Positions 44,359 to 52,825 of a stretch of 64,000 bases of DNA are shown in pieces (positions within the stretch are counted from its first letter, which is position 1; each line of letters starts with the position of its first letter). The notes under the pieces are model-generated. The model had not been told where the DNA came from. It made no database searches and saw only the letters and a list, made by a program, of their open reading frames with translations. The translations under genes and the position numbers were made by a program. The stretch comes from Tropicimonas sp033101155 (GTDB lineage Bacteria; Pseudomonadota; Alphaproteobacteria; Rhodobacterales; Rhodobacteraceae), in NCBI RefSeq assembly GCF_033101155.1, contig NZ_JAWMPX010000008.1, positions 124,001 to 188,000 on the forward strand, read 5' to 3'.

Positions 44359-44868
44359 ATGTCCCTGACATCTTCCCGTTTCCTGCGCGCGCTGCGCGAC
44401 CTTCTGATCGCGATGATCAATGCGACCTTGATCCTTGTTGCGCTCTGTCTCTTTCTTGGCTTGCGGTTGTCGGACCGGGTCGAACGTGTCGCGACGGGAA
44501 TCGCGCAGAGCGTTGTCAGCCTCGATCCGCTGCGGGATGACGTGCAGGGGATGACGGACGAGATCTCCGCGCTCCGGGCCGATCTGGCGGGGTTCCGTGA
44601 GGCTTCGGGCGCGGTGACCTCGGAGGCGGGGCAGGCGCTCCAGGTGCGGCTTGGTGCGATGGAGGCCCGGCTCGATTCGGTTGGGACGCGTGTCGACACT
44701 GTCCGGGAGCGGCTGCAATCGGTGGAGTTCGATCCCGAGGCGCTTGTGGATCATGCCATCCAGACGGCCTCGGCAGAGGTCGTGCGCGCGGCAGGGATGC
44801 TGTCGGGCTGCGAGATGCCGTCCGAGGCGCCAGTGCCGCCGATCGGGGCCGTACAGGACAGCGAGTGA
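44359..44868 (+). CDS. Small inner-membrane coiled-coil protein, unknown function
   Basis: 169 residues. One membrane helix near the N-terminus (about 15-37, LIAMINATLILVALCLFLGL) and then a long helix with heptad-like spacing (about 45-125: DDVQGMTDEISALRADLAGFRE, LEARLDSVGTRVDTVRERL). A short Pro-rich tail with one Cys. No known domain. The ribosome site is weak. Divergent from sqdB across an AT-rich stretch and convergent with the next gene. Confidence 0.6.
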   Translation: MSLTSSRFLRALRDLLIAMINATLILVALCLFLGLRLSDRVERVATGIAQSVVSLDPLRDDVQGMTDEISALRADLAGFREASGAVTSEAGQALQVRLGAMEARLDSVGTRVDTVRERLQSVEFDPEALVDHAIQTASAEVVRAAGMLSGCEMPSEAPVPPIGAVQDSE

Positions 44869-44915
44869 TCCGAACGAGGCTGGCGGCGACCACTTCCGCG
44901 ATGTGCCGGTCGGCA

Positions 44916-44934
44916 CGGAACCGGGGCGGTTCCG
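44916..44934. terminator. Hairpin between convergent genes
   Basis: Perfect 7-bp stem CGGAACC (44916-44922) / GGTTCCG (44928-44934) with a GGGGC loop, between two convergent stops. A smaller stem GTGCC/GGCAC precedes it. No T-run. Confidence 0.5.
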
Positions 44935-44938
44935 GCGC

Positions 44939-45466
44939 TCAGTCCTGCGCTGCGGACTCCTCGAGTGCAGCCACGGCGCGCGCCGCGATCAGCGCTGCAA
45001 GGATTTCCGCCACGGCCTTGGTCTCATGCGCGGCCGTGATCCCGCCCACGCCGATCCGACGCCCGAGCCGCCAATAGAGCCCGGGTGCCCAGCGATTGCC
45101 GGCCTCCGGCTCGGACAGTTGCAGCAGGAACCCGTTGGACGGCTTGACGGCAAAGGTGCCGCGCTCCACCCGGATGATGCTGTCCACCCGCGCTACGACG
45201 CGCCCACCGCTTTCCCGCAGGACCTCGGATGTCAGCTCCAGCCCGTGCTCGGTGTTCCGTCGCAGAGATTCCGAGAGATACAGGGTGCCGGCCCCGAGGA
45301 TCAGCAGGAAAACCCGCCAATGCAACTCCGCTGGCGGCTTGGCAATCGCGAGATAGAGCACGGCGACTCCCAGCGTGCAGAGCACGATGATCCCCATCAT
45401 GCGTCGGGGCGCTGACGGAGAAATGGTGGCGAGGATGCGGTCGGGGTCGATGCTCTGTTCTGTCAT
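44939..45466 (-). CDS. Membrane protein, unknown function
   Basis: 175 residues. Two membrane helices (about 22-42 and 50-68), then a soluble part with a PH-like beta pattern (VARVDSIIRVERGTFAVKPSNGFLLQL, GLYWRLGRRIGVGG) and a C-terminal helix rich in Ala. It may be a two-helix plus bacterial PH-like domain protein; no motif decides. Divergent from pirin, convergent with the coiled-coil protein. Confidence 0.65.
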   Translation of the reverse strand: MTEQSIDPDRILATISPSAPRRMMGIIVLCTLGVAVLYLAIAKPPAELHWRVFLLILGAGTLYLSESLRRNTEHGLELTSEVLRESGGRVVARVDSIIRVERGTFAVKPSNGFLLQLSEPEAGNRWAPGLYWRLGRRIGVGGITAAHETKAVAEILAALIAARAVAALEESAAQD

Positions 45467-45614
45467 GCCGCCTGATTTACGCGGGACGGGCGCGGAGCGC
45501 GAGTGAAATCATGTTCTTGCAAAAATGCACAAAAGCGGCGCGCTACGATATCGATGGTTCGAATTGCCGCGAAGCCTCGATCTCCCTACCTTACGCAGCG
45601 AAAGGAGACAGATC

Positions 45615-46526
45615 ATGTCACTGAGACCTGTTGACCGTATCTCCCACGCGGTTCCGACTATGGAAGGGGCCGGCGTGAAGCTGCACCGCGCCTTTGGCTT
45701 TCAGGAGCCGGAGTTGATGGACCCGTTCCTGCTCTTCGACGACTTCCGCAACGAGCGCCCCGAAGATTTCAGCGCCGGATTCCCCTGGCATCCGCATCGG
45801 GGCATCGAGACGATCACCTATGTGCTCGATGGCACGGTCGAGCATCAGGATAGCCTGGGCAATACCGGTCGGCTCGGCGCGGGCGATGTCCAGTGGATGA
45901 CCGCCGGTTCTGGAATCCTGCATCAGGAGATGCCGGAAGGCAGCGCGTCGGGGCGGATGCATGGTTTCCAGCTCTGGGCCAACCTGCCCGGCGACCTGAA
46001 AATGACAACGCCGCGCTATCAGGATGTGACCGCCGCCGATATTCCACTGATCGAGGAGGATGATGGCACCCGGATCAAGGTGATCACCGGCGCGTTTTAC
46101 GGCAAGAGCGGTCCGGTTGACGGGATCGCGGCGGACCCGCTCTATCTCGACATCTTCGTCCCTGCCGGACGGCGCAAGACCTTCCCGATTGATACCCGGC
46201 GGCAGGCCTTCGCCTATGTCTTCGAGGGCGCTGGGGCCTTTGCCGACGCGGCCGCGCCGCAGGGCGTGTTGCTGGAGAAGGAGGTGATGGGCCAAGAGGT
46301 GAATATCCGCGACCTCTCCGGCAACCGCACCGTGATCCGCTTCGGGCAGGGCGATGAGGTTGTCGTGCAGGCCGGACCGGAGGGGATTCGCTTCCTGTTG
46401 GTCGCCGGTGCTCCGATCCGCGAACCCGTTGCCTGGCATGGCCCCATCGTGATGAACACGCAGGAGGAGTTGCGTCAGGCCTTCCGCGAGCTGCGCAATG
46501 GCAGTTTCATCCGCCCCGCACACTGA
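45615..46526 (+). CDS. Pirin family protein
   Basis: 303 residues from ATG 45615, with AAAGGAG 8 bases upstream. Bicupin; the N-terminal metal site is in FPWHPHRGIETITYVLDG and GILHQEMPEG (His, His, His, Glu). The C-terminal cupin (about 180-285) contains the usual pirin C domain (LYLDIFVPAGRRKTFPI). Bacterial pirins include quercetin 2,3-dioxygenases and redox-linked regulators of central metabolism; which applies here cannot be told. It is followed by a perfect terminator. Confidence 0.92.
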   Translation: MSLRPVDRISHAVPTMEGAGVKLHRAFGFQEPELMDPFLLFDDFRNERPEDFSAGFPWHPHRGIETITYVLDGTVEHQDSLGNTGRLGAGDVQWMTAGSGILHQEMPEGSASGRMHGFQLWANLPGDLKMTTPRYQDVTAADIPLIEEDDGTRIKVITGAFYGKSGPVDGIAADPLYLDIFVPAGRRKTFPIDTRRQAFAYVFEGAGAFADAAAPQGVLLEKEVMGQEVNIRDLSGNRTVIRFGQGDEVVVQAGPEGIRFLLVAGAPIREPVAWHGPIVMNTQEELRQAFRELRNGSFIRPAH

Positions 46527-46530
46527 CCTG

Positions 46531-46559
46531 TTCGCCCCGGACCTCCCGTCCGGGGCGAA
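46531..46559 (+). terminator. Rho-independent terminator after pirin gene
   Basis: Perfect 12-bp stem TTCGCCCCGGAC (46531-46542) / GTCCGGGGCGAA (46548-46559) with a 5-base loop, followed by GAATTTT. The most complete terminator in the window, four bases after the pirin stop. Confidence 0.88.
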
Positions 46560-46590
46560 GAATTTTGCTTGCCTCCCACCCCCCTCCCAT

Positions 46591-46616
46591 GGAAATTGAA
46601 CGGATATTCAATTTCC
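46591..46616. promoter_or_regulatory. Perfect palindrome upstream of valine catabolic operon
   Basis: GGAAATTGAA (46591-46600) and TTCAATTTCC (46607-46616) form a perfect 10-bp inverted repeat with a CGGATA spacer, 22 bases before the start codon of the acyl-CoA dehydrogenase gene. The AT-rich arms and the position fit a dimeric repressor or activator site rather than a terminator. The regulator is not in the window. Confidence 0.55.
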
Positions 46617-46638
46617 GTCAGCTTTGGGGAGGAGGCTC

Positions 46639-47781
46639 ATGGATTTCGCGCTCACCGAGGAACAGGTGGCCATATTCGACATGGCCCGCGCCTTTGGCGC
46701 AGAATACATCGCGCCCTTTGCCGCCGGCTGGGAGGAAGAGGGCACGATTCCGAAGGATCTCTGGCCGAAACTGGCCGAGCTGGGCTTTGGCGGGCTCTAC
46801 GTCTCCGAAGAGGCAGGCGGCTCGGGGCTGAGCCGGCTGGACGCGACGCTGGTCTTCGAGGCGCTCTCGATGTCCTGCGCCTCGGTGGCGGCCTTCCTGT
46901 CGATCCACAACATGTGCTGCAAGATGCTGGACAAGTTCGGCTCCGATGAGCTCAAGGCCCGTTACCTGCCCGGCGCCCTCAGCATGGAGACAGTGTTCTC
47001 CTACTGCCTGACCGAACCGGGCTCGGGCTCGGACGCGGCGGCGCTGAAGACGAAGGCGGAGCGCAGCAATGCCGGCTACAGCCTCACCGGCACAAAGGCT
47101 TTCATCTCCGGTGGGGGTTATTCCGACGCCTATATTGTCATGGCACGGACCGGGCAGGACGGCCCGAAAGGCATCTCCGCGCTGGTGATCGAGGACGGAA
47201 CGGACGGGCTCTCCTATGGCGGGTTGGAGGCCAAGATGGGCTGGAAGAGCCAGCCGACGCGAGCCGTGCAGATGGATGATGTTCTGGTTCCTGCGGAGAA
47301 CCTGCTCGGCGAGGAGGGGCGCGGCTTTGCCTATGCCATGGCCGGACTCGATGGCGGACGGCTGAACATTTCCGCCTGCAGCCTCGGCGCCGCTCAGGCC
47401 GCACTCGATGCGACGCTGCTTTACATGTCCGAGCGCAAGGCGTTCGGGCAGAGCATCGACCAGTTCCAGGCGCTGCAATTCCGCCTCGCGGATATGGAGA
47501 TCGAGATGCAGGCCGCGCGCACCTTCCTGCGCCAGGCCGCCTGGAAGCTCGACCAGGGCGCGCCGGATGCGACGAAGTTCTGCGCCATGGCGAAGAAGTT
47601 CGTCACCGAAACGGGGAGCCGCGTCGCCGACCAGTGCCTCCAGCTCCATGGCGGTTATGGCTATCTCGCCGATTACGGGATCGAGAAGATCGTGCGTGAC
47701 CTGCGCGTCCACCAGATCCTCGAAGGCACGAACGAGATCATGCGCCTGATCGTGGCGCGGCAGATGGTGAGCAACCGATGA
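46639..47781 (+). CDS. Acyl-CoA dehydrogenase, isobutyryl-CoA type
   Basis: 380 residues from ATG 46639, with GGGGAGGAGG upstream; the in-frame start 15 bases earlier overlaps that site. FAD block SYCLTEPGSGSDAAALKTKA, DGGRLNISACSLGAAQ, and the catalytic Glu in QILEGTNEIMRLIVAR. Neighbours are a 3-hydroxyisobutyryl-CoA hydrolase and a 3-hydroxyisobutyrate dehydrogenase, so isobutyryl-CoA (valine breakdown) is the likely substrate. It overlaps the next gene by four bases. Confidence 0.9.
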   Translation: MDFALTEEQVAIFDMARAFGAEYIAPFAAGWEEEGTIPKDLWPKLAELGFGGLYVSEEAGGSGLSRLDATLVFEALSMSCASVAAFLSIHNMCCKMLDKFGSDELKARYLPGALSMETVFSYCLTEPGSGSDAAALKTKAERSNAGYSLTGTKAFISGGGYSDAYIVMARTGQDGPKGISALVIEDGTDGLSYGGLEAKMGWKSQPTRAVQMDDVLVPAENLLGEEGRGFAYAMAGLDGGRLNISACSLGAAQAALDATLLYMSERKAFGQSIDQFQALQFRLADMEIEMQAARTFLRQAAWKLDQGAPDATKFCAMAKKFVTETGSRVADQCLQLHGGYGYLADYGIEKIVRDLRVHQILEGTNEIMRLIVARQMVSNR

Positions 47782-48836
47782 GTGAAATCTCCATCCGCAA
47801 GGTCGGCCGCACCGGGCGGATTACGCTGACGCGGCCCAAGGCGCTCAACGCGCTGAGCTACGAGATGTGCCTCGCCATCGACGCCGCGCTGAAGGACTGG
47901 GCCGGGGATGACGACGTCGCCATGCTGGTCATCGACGCCGAGGGCGAGAAGGCCTTCTGCGCCGGCGGGGACATTGCGCAGATGTATTCCACGGGGATGG
48001 CGGGCGAATACACGTACGGTCAGCGTTTCTGGCGTGACGAATACCGGATGAATGCCCGGATCTTCGAATTTCCCAAGCCGGTGGCGAGCTTCCTGCAAGG
48101 CTTCACCATGGGTGGCGGCGTGGGAGTCGGGTGCCACGGTTCGCACCGGGTCGTCTGCGAGAGCAGCCAGATCGCCATGCCCGAATGCGGCATCGGGCTG
48201 GTGCCGGATGTCGGCGGCTCGCTGCTGCTGGCGCGCGCGCCGGGGCGGTTGGGCGAGTATCTCGGTACAACGGGTACGCGGATGGGACCGGCGGATGCGA
48301 TCTTGGCCGGGTTCGCGGATTACTTCGTGCCCGAAGCCGAATGGCCGGCGCTGATCGCAACACTTGAGGAGACGGGCGACTGGACCCGGATCGACGCCGC
48401 CGCCAGCGCGCCGCCCGAGGGGCCGTTGGACGGCAAGCGGGACGAGATCGAACGGCATTTCGGCGGCGAGACCCTGGGCGACATCCTTCGTTCGCTGCGC
48501 AGCGAGGAGACCGAGTTCACGCGTGCGACGTTGAAAGCGCTCGGGCGGAATTCCCCGCTGGCCATGGGCTGTACGGTTGAAATGGCGCATCGGCTCGGCG
48601 AGGGGGCGGGCATCCGGCAGGCGCTCGGGCTTGAATATCGCTTCACCCACCGATCGCTGGAGAATTCGGATTTCCTCGAAGGCATTCGGGCTGCGATCAT
48701 CGACAAGGATCGCAGCCCGTGTTGGCAATACGGGCTGGAGGAGATCACGCCCTCCATGGTGAGCGAGATGCTGCGGCCGTTGGGCGCTGACGCGCTGACA
48801 TTCGAGGATGCGGAACAGGGGGAGGAGACGGCATGA
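47778..48836 (+). CDS. 3-hydroxyisobutyryl-CoA hydrolase (enoyl-CoA hydratase family)
   Basis: 352 residues, longer than plain enoyl-CoA hydratases (about 260) and typical of the HIBCH group. Has FCAGGDIAQMYSTG (about 62-75), GFTMGGGVGVGCHGSHRV and MPECGIGLVPDVGGS, the last with the catalytic Glu. Releases 3-hydroxyisobutyrate and so avoids build-up of toxic methacrylyl-CoA derivatives. Coupled at both ends by four-base overlaps to its neighbours. An enoyl-CoA hydratase activity cannot be ruled out by sequence alone. Confidence 0.87.
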   Translation: MSEISIRKVGRTGRITLTRPKALNALSYEMCLAIDAALKDWAGDDDVAMLVIDAEGEKAFCAGGDIAQMYSTGMAGEYTYGQRFWRDEYRMNARIFEFPKPVASFLQGFTMGGGVGVGCHGSHRVVCESSQIAMPECGIGLVPDVGGSLLLARAPGRLGEYLGTTGTRMGPADAILAGFADYFVPEAEWPALIATLEETGDWTRIDAAASAPPEGPLDGKRDEIERHFGGETLGDILRSLRSEETEFTRATLKALGRNSPLAMGCTVEMAHRLGEGAGIRQALGLEYRFTHRSLENSDFLEGIRAAIIDKDRSPCWQYGLEEITPSMVSEMLRPLGADALTFEDAEQGEETA

Positions 48837-49708
48837 AAATCGGGTTTATCGGACTTGGAAATATGGGCGCGCCGATGGCGGCCAATCTTGCGGCGGCGGG
48901 GCATGAGGTGACGGGGTTCGACCTTGCCGCTCCCTGCCCGGACGGCGTTTCGCCTGTGGAGAGCGCGATGGAGGCGGCGCGTGGCGCGGATGTCGTCGTC
49001 ACCATGCTGCCAAATGGCGAGATCCTGCGAGCGGTTGCGGCAGAGATCCACGGTGCTATGGCGCCGGGGGCGGTGCATCTGGATTGCTCGACGGTCGATG
49101 TCGACAGCGCCCGCGCGGTGGCTGACGCGGCGGAGGCGGCGGGGCTCTCAGCGGTGGATGCGCCGGTCTCGGGCGGCGTTGGCGGCGCCTCGGCCGGCAC
49201 GCTGACCTTCATGGCCGGCGGCAGCGACGCCGCCTTTGCCACCGTCGCGCCGCTCTTCGAGGTGATGGGGCAGAAGGCGGTGCATTGCGGTGCGGCCGGG
49301 GCCGGTCAGGCGGCGAAGATCTGCAACAACATGATCCTCGGCATCACGATGATCGGCACCTGCGAGGCGTTCGCGCTGGCCGACAAGCTCGGGCTCGACC
49401 GCCAGAAGATGTTCGACGTGGTCTCGACCTCCTCGGGCTATTCCTGGTCGATGAACGCCTATTGCCCCGCGCCCGGCGTTGGCCCGACCTCGCCGGCGGA
49501 TAACGACTACCAGCCCGGTTTCGCCGCGGCCCTCATGCTCAAGGACCTGCGCCTGAGCCAGCAGGCCGCCGAGGCCGCGGATGCCGACACGCCGCTGGGG
49601 GCGGCAGCGATGGCGCTCTATGCGCAGTTCGTGGAAGCAGAAGAGGGGGGCGGGAAGGACTTTTCTGCCATGCTGCCCCGCCTTGCCGCGCGCGGGCGAG
49701 CGGGCTGA
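48833..49708 (+). CDS. mmsB: 3-hydroxyisobutyrate dehydrogenase
   Basis: 291 residues. N-terminal NAD site GLGNMGAPMAANLAAAG, the substrate loop DAPVSGGVGGASAGTLTFMAGG, and the catalytic Lys in GAGQAAKICNNMILGI. Oxidises 3-hydroxyisobutyrate to methylmalonate semialdehyde in valine catabolism. Last of three overlapping genes. mmsA and the acyl-CoA branches are not in the window. Confidence 0.93.
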   Translation: MKIGFIGLGNMGAPMAANLAAAGHEVTGFDLAAPCPDGVSPVESAMEAARGADVVVTMLPNGEILRAVAAEIHGAMAPGAVHLDCSTVDVDSARAVADAAEAAGLSAVDAPVSGGVGGASAGTLTFMAGGSDAAFATVAPLFEVMGQKAVHCGAAGAGQAAKICNNMILGITMIGTCEAFALADKLGLDRQKMFDVVSTSSGYSWSMNAYCPAPGVGPTSPADNDYQPGFAAALMLKDLRLSQQAAEAADADTPLGAAAMALYAQFVEAEEGGGKDFSAMLPRLAARGRAG

Positions 49709-49742
49709 TCCGGCAGGACAGAACGGGCGGAAAACCGGTAGA

Positions 49743-49772
49743 CCGGAGCGGGCAAATCTCTGCCCGCCCCGG
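49743..49772. terminator. Hairpin between mmsB and the DUF2147 gene
   Basis: Stem CCGGAGCGGGCA (49743-49754) / TGCCCGCCCCGG (49761-49772), 12 bp with one mismatch, loop AATCTC. Lies between two convergent stop codons and can serve both directions. There is no T-run. Confidence 0.65.
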
Positions 49773-49782
49773 CACGCGGCGG

Positions 49783-50169
49783 CTAGTTCACCCGGGTCCA
49801 GGTCTGGCTGCGGCAGATCGGACCGACACAGCCCGAGACTTTCAGCGAATTGCCTGACAGCGCCATTTTCGACTTGTAGGTCTTGTCGCGGTCCGGTGCC
49901 CAGATCTTGCCTCCGGAATATTTCCCACCACCACTCGCCGTCATGTCCCAGACCATCCGCTTGCCGACCGTGTCGGAAGAAACGGATTTCCCCGCGCCAT
50001 TGAACGCCTTGCCAATCGTGCCGCAGATCGCGCTGCCGCAGGACGTCAGGGTGACATGCGCGAAATTGCCGTCATCGCCGGGTTGCGTCTTCCAGGTGCC
50101 GAGAATCGGATCCGCGGTCGCTATGCTGCCGAAACAGACTAAGGCCGCCGCCAGGGCGAGCTTCTTCAT
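49783..50169 (-). CDS. DUF2147 family secreted protein
   Basis: 128 residues from ATG 50169. Signal peptide MKKLALAAALVCFGSIATA. The mature part has the family pattern GTWKTQPGDDG, ICGTIGKAFN, GGKIWAPDRDKTYKSKMAL and LKVSGCVGPICRSQTWTRV, with two Cys pairs. Small periplasmic beta-barrel-like proteins of this kind are widespread; no function is established. Divergent from hisA. Confidence 0.88.
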   Translation of the reverse strand: MKKLALAAALVCFGSIATADPILGTWKTQPGDDGNFAHVTLTSCGSAICGTIGKAFNGAGKSVSSDTVGKRMVWDMTASGGGKYSGGKIWAPDRDKTYKSKMALSGNSLKVSGCVGPICRSQTWTRVN

Positions 50170-50305
50170 GTGGTGTCCTCCCATTCACATTCCGGGCAGT
50201 CTGTCGCAGCCCCACGCGAGGGATCAACAATGACGTCCCGTCGCTTTGCATTCGCCCGCGACACATGGCACAGAGCGGTCCGAGACCAGAAGAAAGGGCC
50301 ACGAC

Positions 50306-51025
50306 ATGATCCTCTATCCCGCAATCGACCTGAAGGACGGCCATTGCGTGCGTCTGCTCAAGGGCGACATGGAGAAGGCCACGGTCTTTGGCGACGATCC
50401 GGCCGCGCAGGCGCGCCAGTTCGTCGAGGCGGGCAGCGAATGGCTGCACCTCGTTGATCTCAACGGCGCCTTTGCCGGGCGCCCTGTGAACGCGGCCGCG
50501 GTCGAGGCAATCCTGGCCGCGGTGGATGTGCCGGTCCAGCTTGGCGGCGGCATCCGCGATATCGAAACCATCGAGATGTGGCTCGACAAGGGGGTTGCGC
50601 GGGTGATCCTCGGAACCGTGGCCGTCGAAAACCCGGACCTCGTGCGCGAGGCGGCTTCGCTCTTTCCCGGCAAGGTGGCCGTAGGGCTCGATGCGCGCAA
50701 CGGAAAAGTCGCCACGCGCGGCTGGGCCGAGGAGACCGAGGTGACCGTGACCGACCTGGCCGGGCAGCTCGAAGATGCTGGCATCGCCGCGATCATCTAC
50801 ACTGATATCGACCGCGACGGTGCGATGCAGGGCCCGAACGTCTCGGCGACGGCGGCGCTTGCGCGCGCCACGACCATACCGGTCATCGCGTCGGGCGGGG
50901 TGTCCTCGCTCAAGGATATCGAAGCGTTGCGGGACGCGATCGGAATTTCCGGCGTCATCTCCGGGCGTGCGCTCTACGACGGCGCGCTGGATCTGAAAGC
51001 AGCACTGGACGCCTTGGCCGGCTAA
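50306..51025 (+). CDS. hisA: Phosphoribosylformimino-5-aminoimidazole carboxamide ribotide isomerase HisA
   Basis: 239 residues from ATG 50306, where the family start MILYPAIDLKDG begins; the longer open frame adds an unrelated leader. TIM barrel with the catalytic Asp8 (PAIDL), QLGGGIRD, GLDARNG and the second catalytic Asp in YTDIDRDG. Fourth committed step of histidine synthesis. No hisF, hisH or other his gene is next to it, so the operon is split or the gene has moved. A tryptophan PriA role is not supported by any feature seen. Confidence 0.93.
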   Translation: MILYPAIDLKDGHCVRLLKGDMEKATVFGDDPAAQARQFVEAGSEWLHLVDLNGAFAGRPVNAAAVEAILAAVDVPVQLGGGIRDIETIEMWLDKGVARVILGTVAVENPDLVREAASLFPGKVAVGLDARNGKVATRGWAEETEVTVTDLAGQLEDAGIAAIIYTDIDRDGAMQGPNVSATAALARATTIPVIASGGVSSLKDIEALRDAIGISGVISGRALYDGALDLKAALDALAG

Positions 51026-51132
51026 ACGGGGATCGACACGCAGCCGAGAGTGTGGGCGCGACAGGATGCAAAATGGCGGGCCGCACCCGCAATCGCTTTC
51101 GGGGCGCGAGTCGTTTGCCGCGCTGAGCCTCG

Positions 51133-52080
51133 TTAGATCTCGCTCGCCCGCCGTGGATCGATCTTTCCGCGAAGTATATCCCAGAAGGCGCGGAGATTGC
51201 CGCGAAGCCGTCCCCGGCTGTCGATCCATTGCCGCGGGCGAATCGAATGGACCAGGTTGGAGGCGAAGACCTGCCCGGTCAGGAGCAGCATCTTGCGGGT
51301 CGAGACAGTTCCCTTGCGGAGCATGTAGACGGGATTAACGATCTGCGAGTAGCCCAGCCGCCGCCCCGGCGTACGGCCGGTCCTGGTGCCAAGATGCACA
51401 CCGCGCAGAAGGTTGGAACGCACGAGACGACCATAATCGGCAAGCTGGCGTGAGAAGTCGATATCCTCCAGCCAGGAATAGAGCGGCAGGGCTTCATCGA
51501 AGCGCAGCCCGAATGTCAGGATCGGTCGTGCGCGAACCGCCATGTTGCAGCCATAGCCGTTATAGACGTCTTTCAATTGCTCCGGCGCGGTCAGGACGGC
51601 TTCCCGGTCAAGGATCTGCTGGCCGGTCTCATGATCGTATCCGCGACCAACCACCCCATCGGCTATCACCGCCCCGGTGGCCAGGACGATATAGGGATGG
51701 CGCTCGAACACTGCCATCACCTCGGCGAAGTAATTCGGCGCCATCAGGAAATCGTCATCGAGGAACATCAGGATGTCCGCCAATTCGATCTGTTCGAGGA
51801 TCCGGTTGCGCCGGGCAGACAGGCTGCGCGCACCGACCACGACCTTGATCGGAAAGGGCAACCCGGTCAGGGCGGCGCGGTCGATATCCCGTTCTTGCGC
51901 AACGGCGAGGACCACGAGATCCGGCAGACGCTCCTGTTCGGTGATATGGCGAACGGTCTCGGTCAGTATCTCGCGCCGACCTGAGGTTGGAACGCCAAGG
52001 ATCAGCCGACGCGGACCGGGTGGAATCGGTGCATCCTCTGGCGATGGCCTGTCTTGGGCGGGGCGGGTCGTGGCTTTCAT
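51133..52080 (-). CDS. Glycosyltransferase family 2 protein
   Basis: 315 residues from ATG 52080; GTG at 52119 is an alternative. GT-A fold: RLILGVPTSGRREILTETVRHI at the N-terminus, ADILMFLDDDFLMAP with the metal DDD (about 107-121), and WLEDIDFSRQL for the acceptor side. No membrane helix in the main domain. Makes a cell-surface glycan of unknown kind. It stands beside a long gene-poor region and shares the neighbourhood with a GT4 gene. Confidence 0.85.
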   Translation of the reverse strand: MKATTRPAQDRPSPEDAPIPPGPRRLILGVPTSGRREILTETVRHITEQERLPDLVVLAVAQERDIDRAALTGLPFPIKVVVGARSLSARRNRILEQIELADILMFLDDDFLMAPNYFAEVMAVFERHPYIVLATGAVIADGVVGRGYDHETGQQILDREAVLTAPEQLKDVYNGYGCNMAVRARPILTFGLRFDEALPLYSWLEDIDFSRQLADYGRLVRSNLLRGVHLGTRTGRTPGRRLGYSQIVNPVYMLRKGTVSTRKMLLLTGQVFASNLVHSIRPRQWIDSRGRLRGNLRAFWDILRGKIDPRRASEI

Positions 52081-52825
52081 TGGGCAAATTCCTTTGACTG
52101 CAATTCCCACAACGGTCACTTAAATCTCAGCGTCTGGGGTGTAATGAGTATTGCCTATACCATGGCACCGACTAATTCTCGCCCCATGACGGAGGGGGAG
52201 GGCGCAGTTTTTTCGCATGACCAGGCATGTCGCCTGGTATTTTGAAATTCTGTCATGCCTGTTCCTCTTGTTTGGGATTTGCAGCTTGTTGCTGACGTGA
52301 AATCGATCTCGCGTGGCCTCACCGGGCGTCGCACCCACTCAGCACGGAATTGGTGGTCTTGAGTGCGGGCTGCCGGATCTCGTTCCGGCAATTCCTGAAC
52401 GCGGGCATCCGCATCCGGGGTCGTCGCCCGAGGTTTCAGGCTGCCAAAGCGTTTATGTGCATGTCCGATCCGGGTCTGACGGAAGACCTCCGAGCTGCTT
52501 TCGTACATCAGAAGCACCGCCGTGATCGTCCCCATTACAGGCGGGAAACGCGTCAGTGTGTCCCCCTCCAGGACACTGTTGAGCACGCGCTTCGACACTC
52601 TGATTTTGTGCAAGGCATTAACCATGTTTTCCGAAACGGCAGAGGGCGATGGGCTGTGAACATTAGGCAATGAGCGGAAAGGGGAGATTGTTTCGTTCTG
52701 CTTTCTCATACAACTTTCTAGACCGCTCTCGCAGCCGCCCTCAATTGTGTCAATGAGGACCACACCCAATATCAATCTGTCACATTTCAGAGAAAGAACC
52801 ACCCGGAGTCGTATTAACAAACTGT
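52081..52825. other. AT-richer gene-poor stretch with a terminator-like hairpin
   Basis: 745 bases with visibly lower GC than the flanks. A perfect 7-bp stem ACCAGGC (52220-52226) / GCCTGGT (52232-52238) followed by ATTTT reads like a rightward terminator. A 33-codon reading frame (ATG 52144 to TGA 52245, GGGG upstream) ends on it. Longer reading frames on the minus strand (to 52907) have no recognisable protein pattern. Regulatory sites for the flanking genes are possible around 52680-52825. Confidence 0.4.
52220..52238 (+). terminator. Terminator-like hairpin in intergenic stretch
   Basis: Perfect 7-bp stem, 5-base loop, with ATTTT directly after it on the plus strand. No annotated plus-strand gene precedes it in the region, which hints at an unannotated small transcript. 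Confidence 0.45.
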
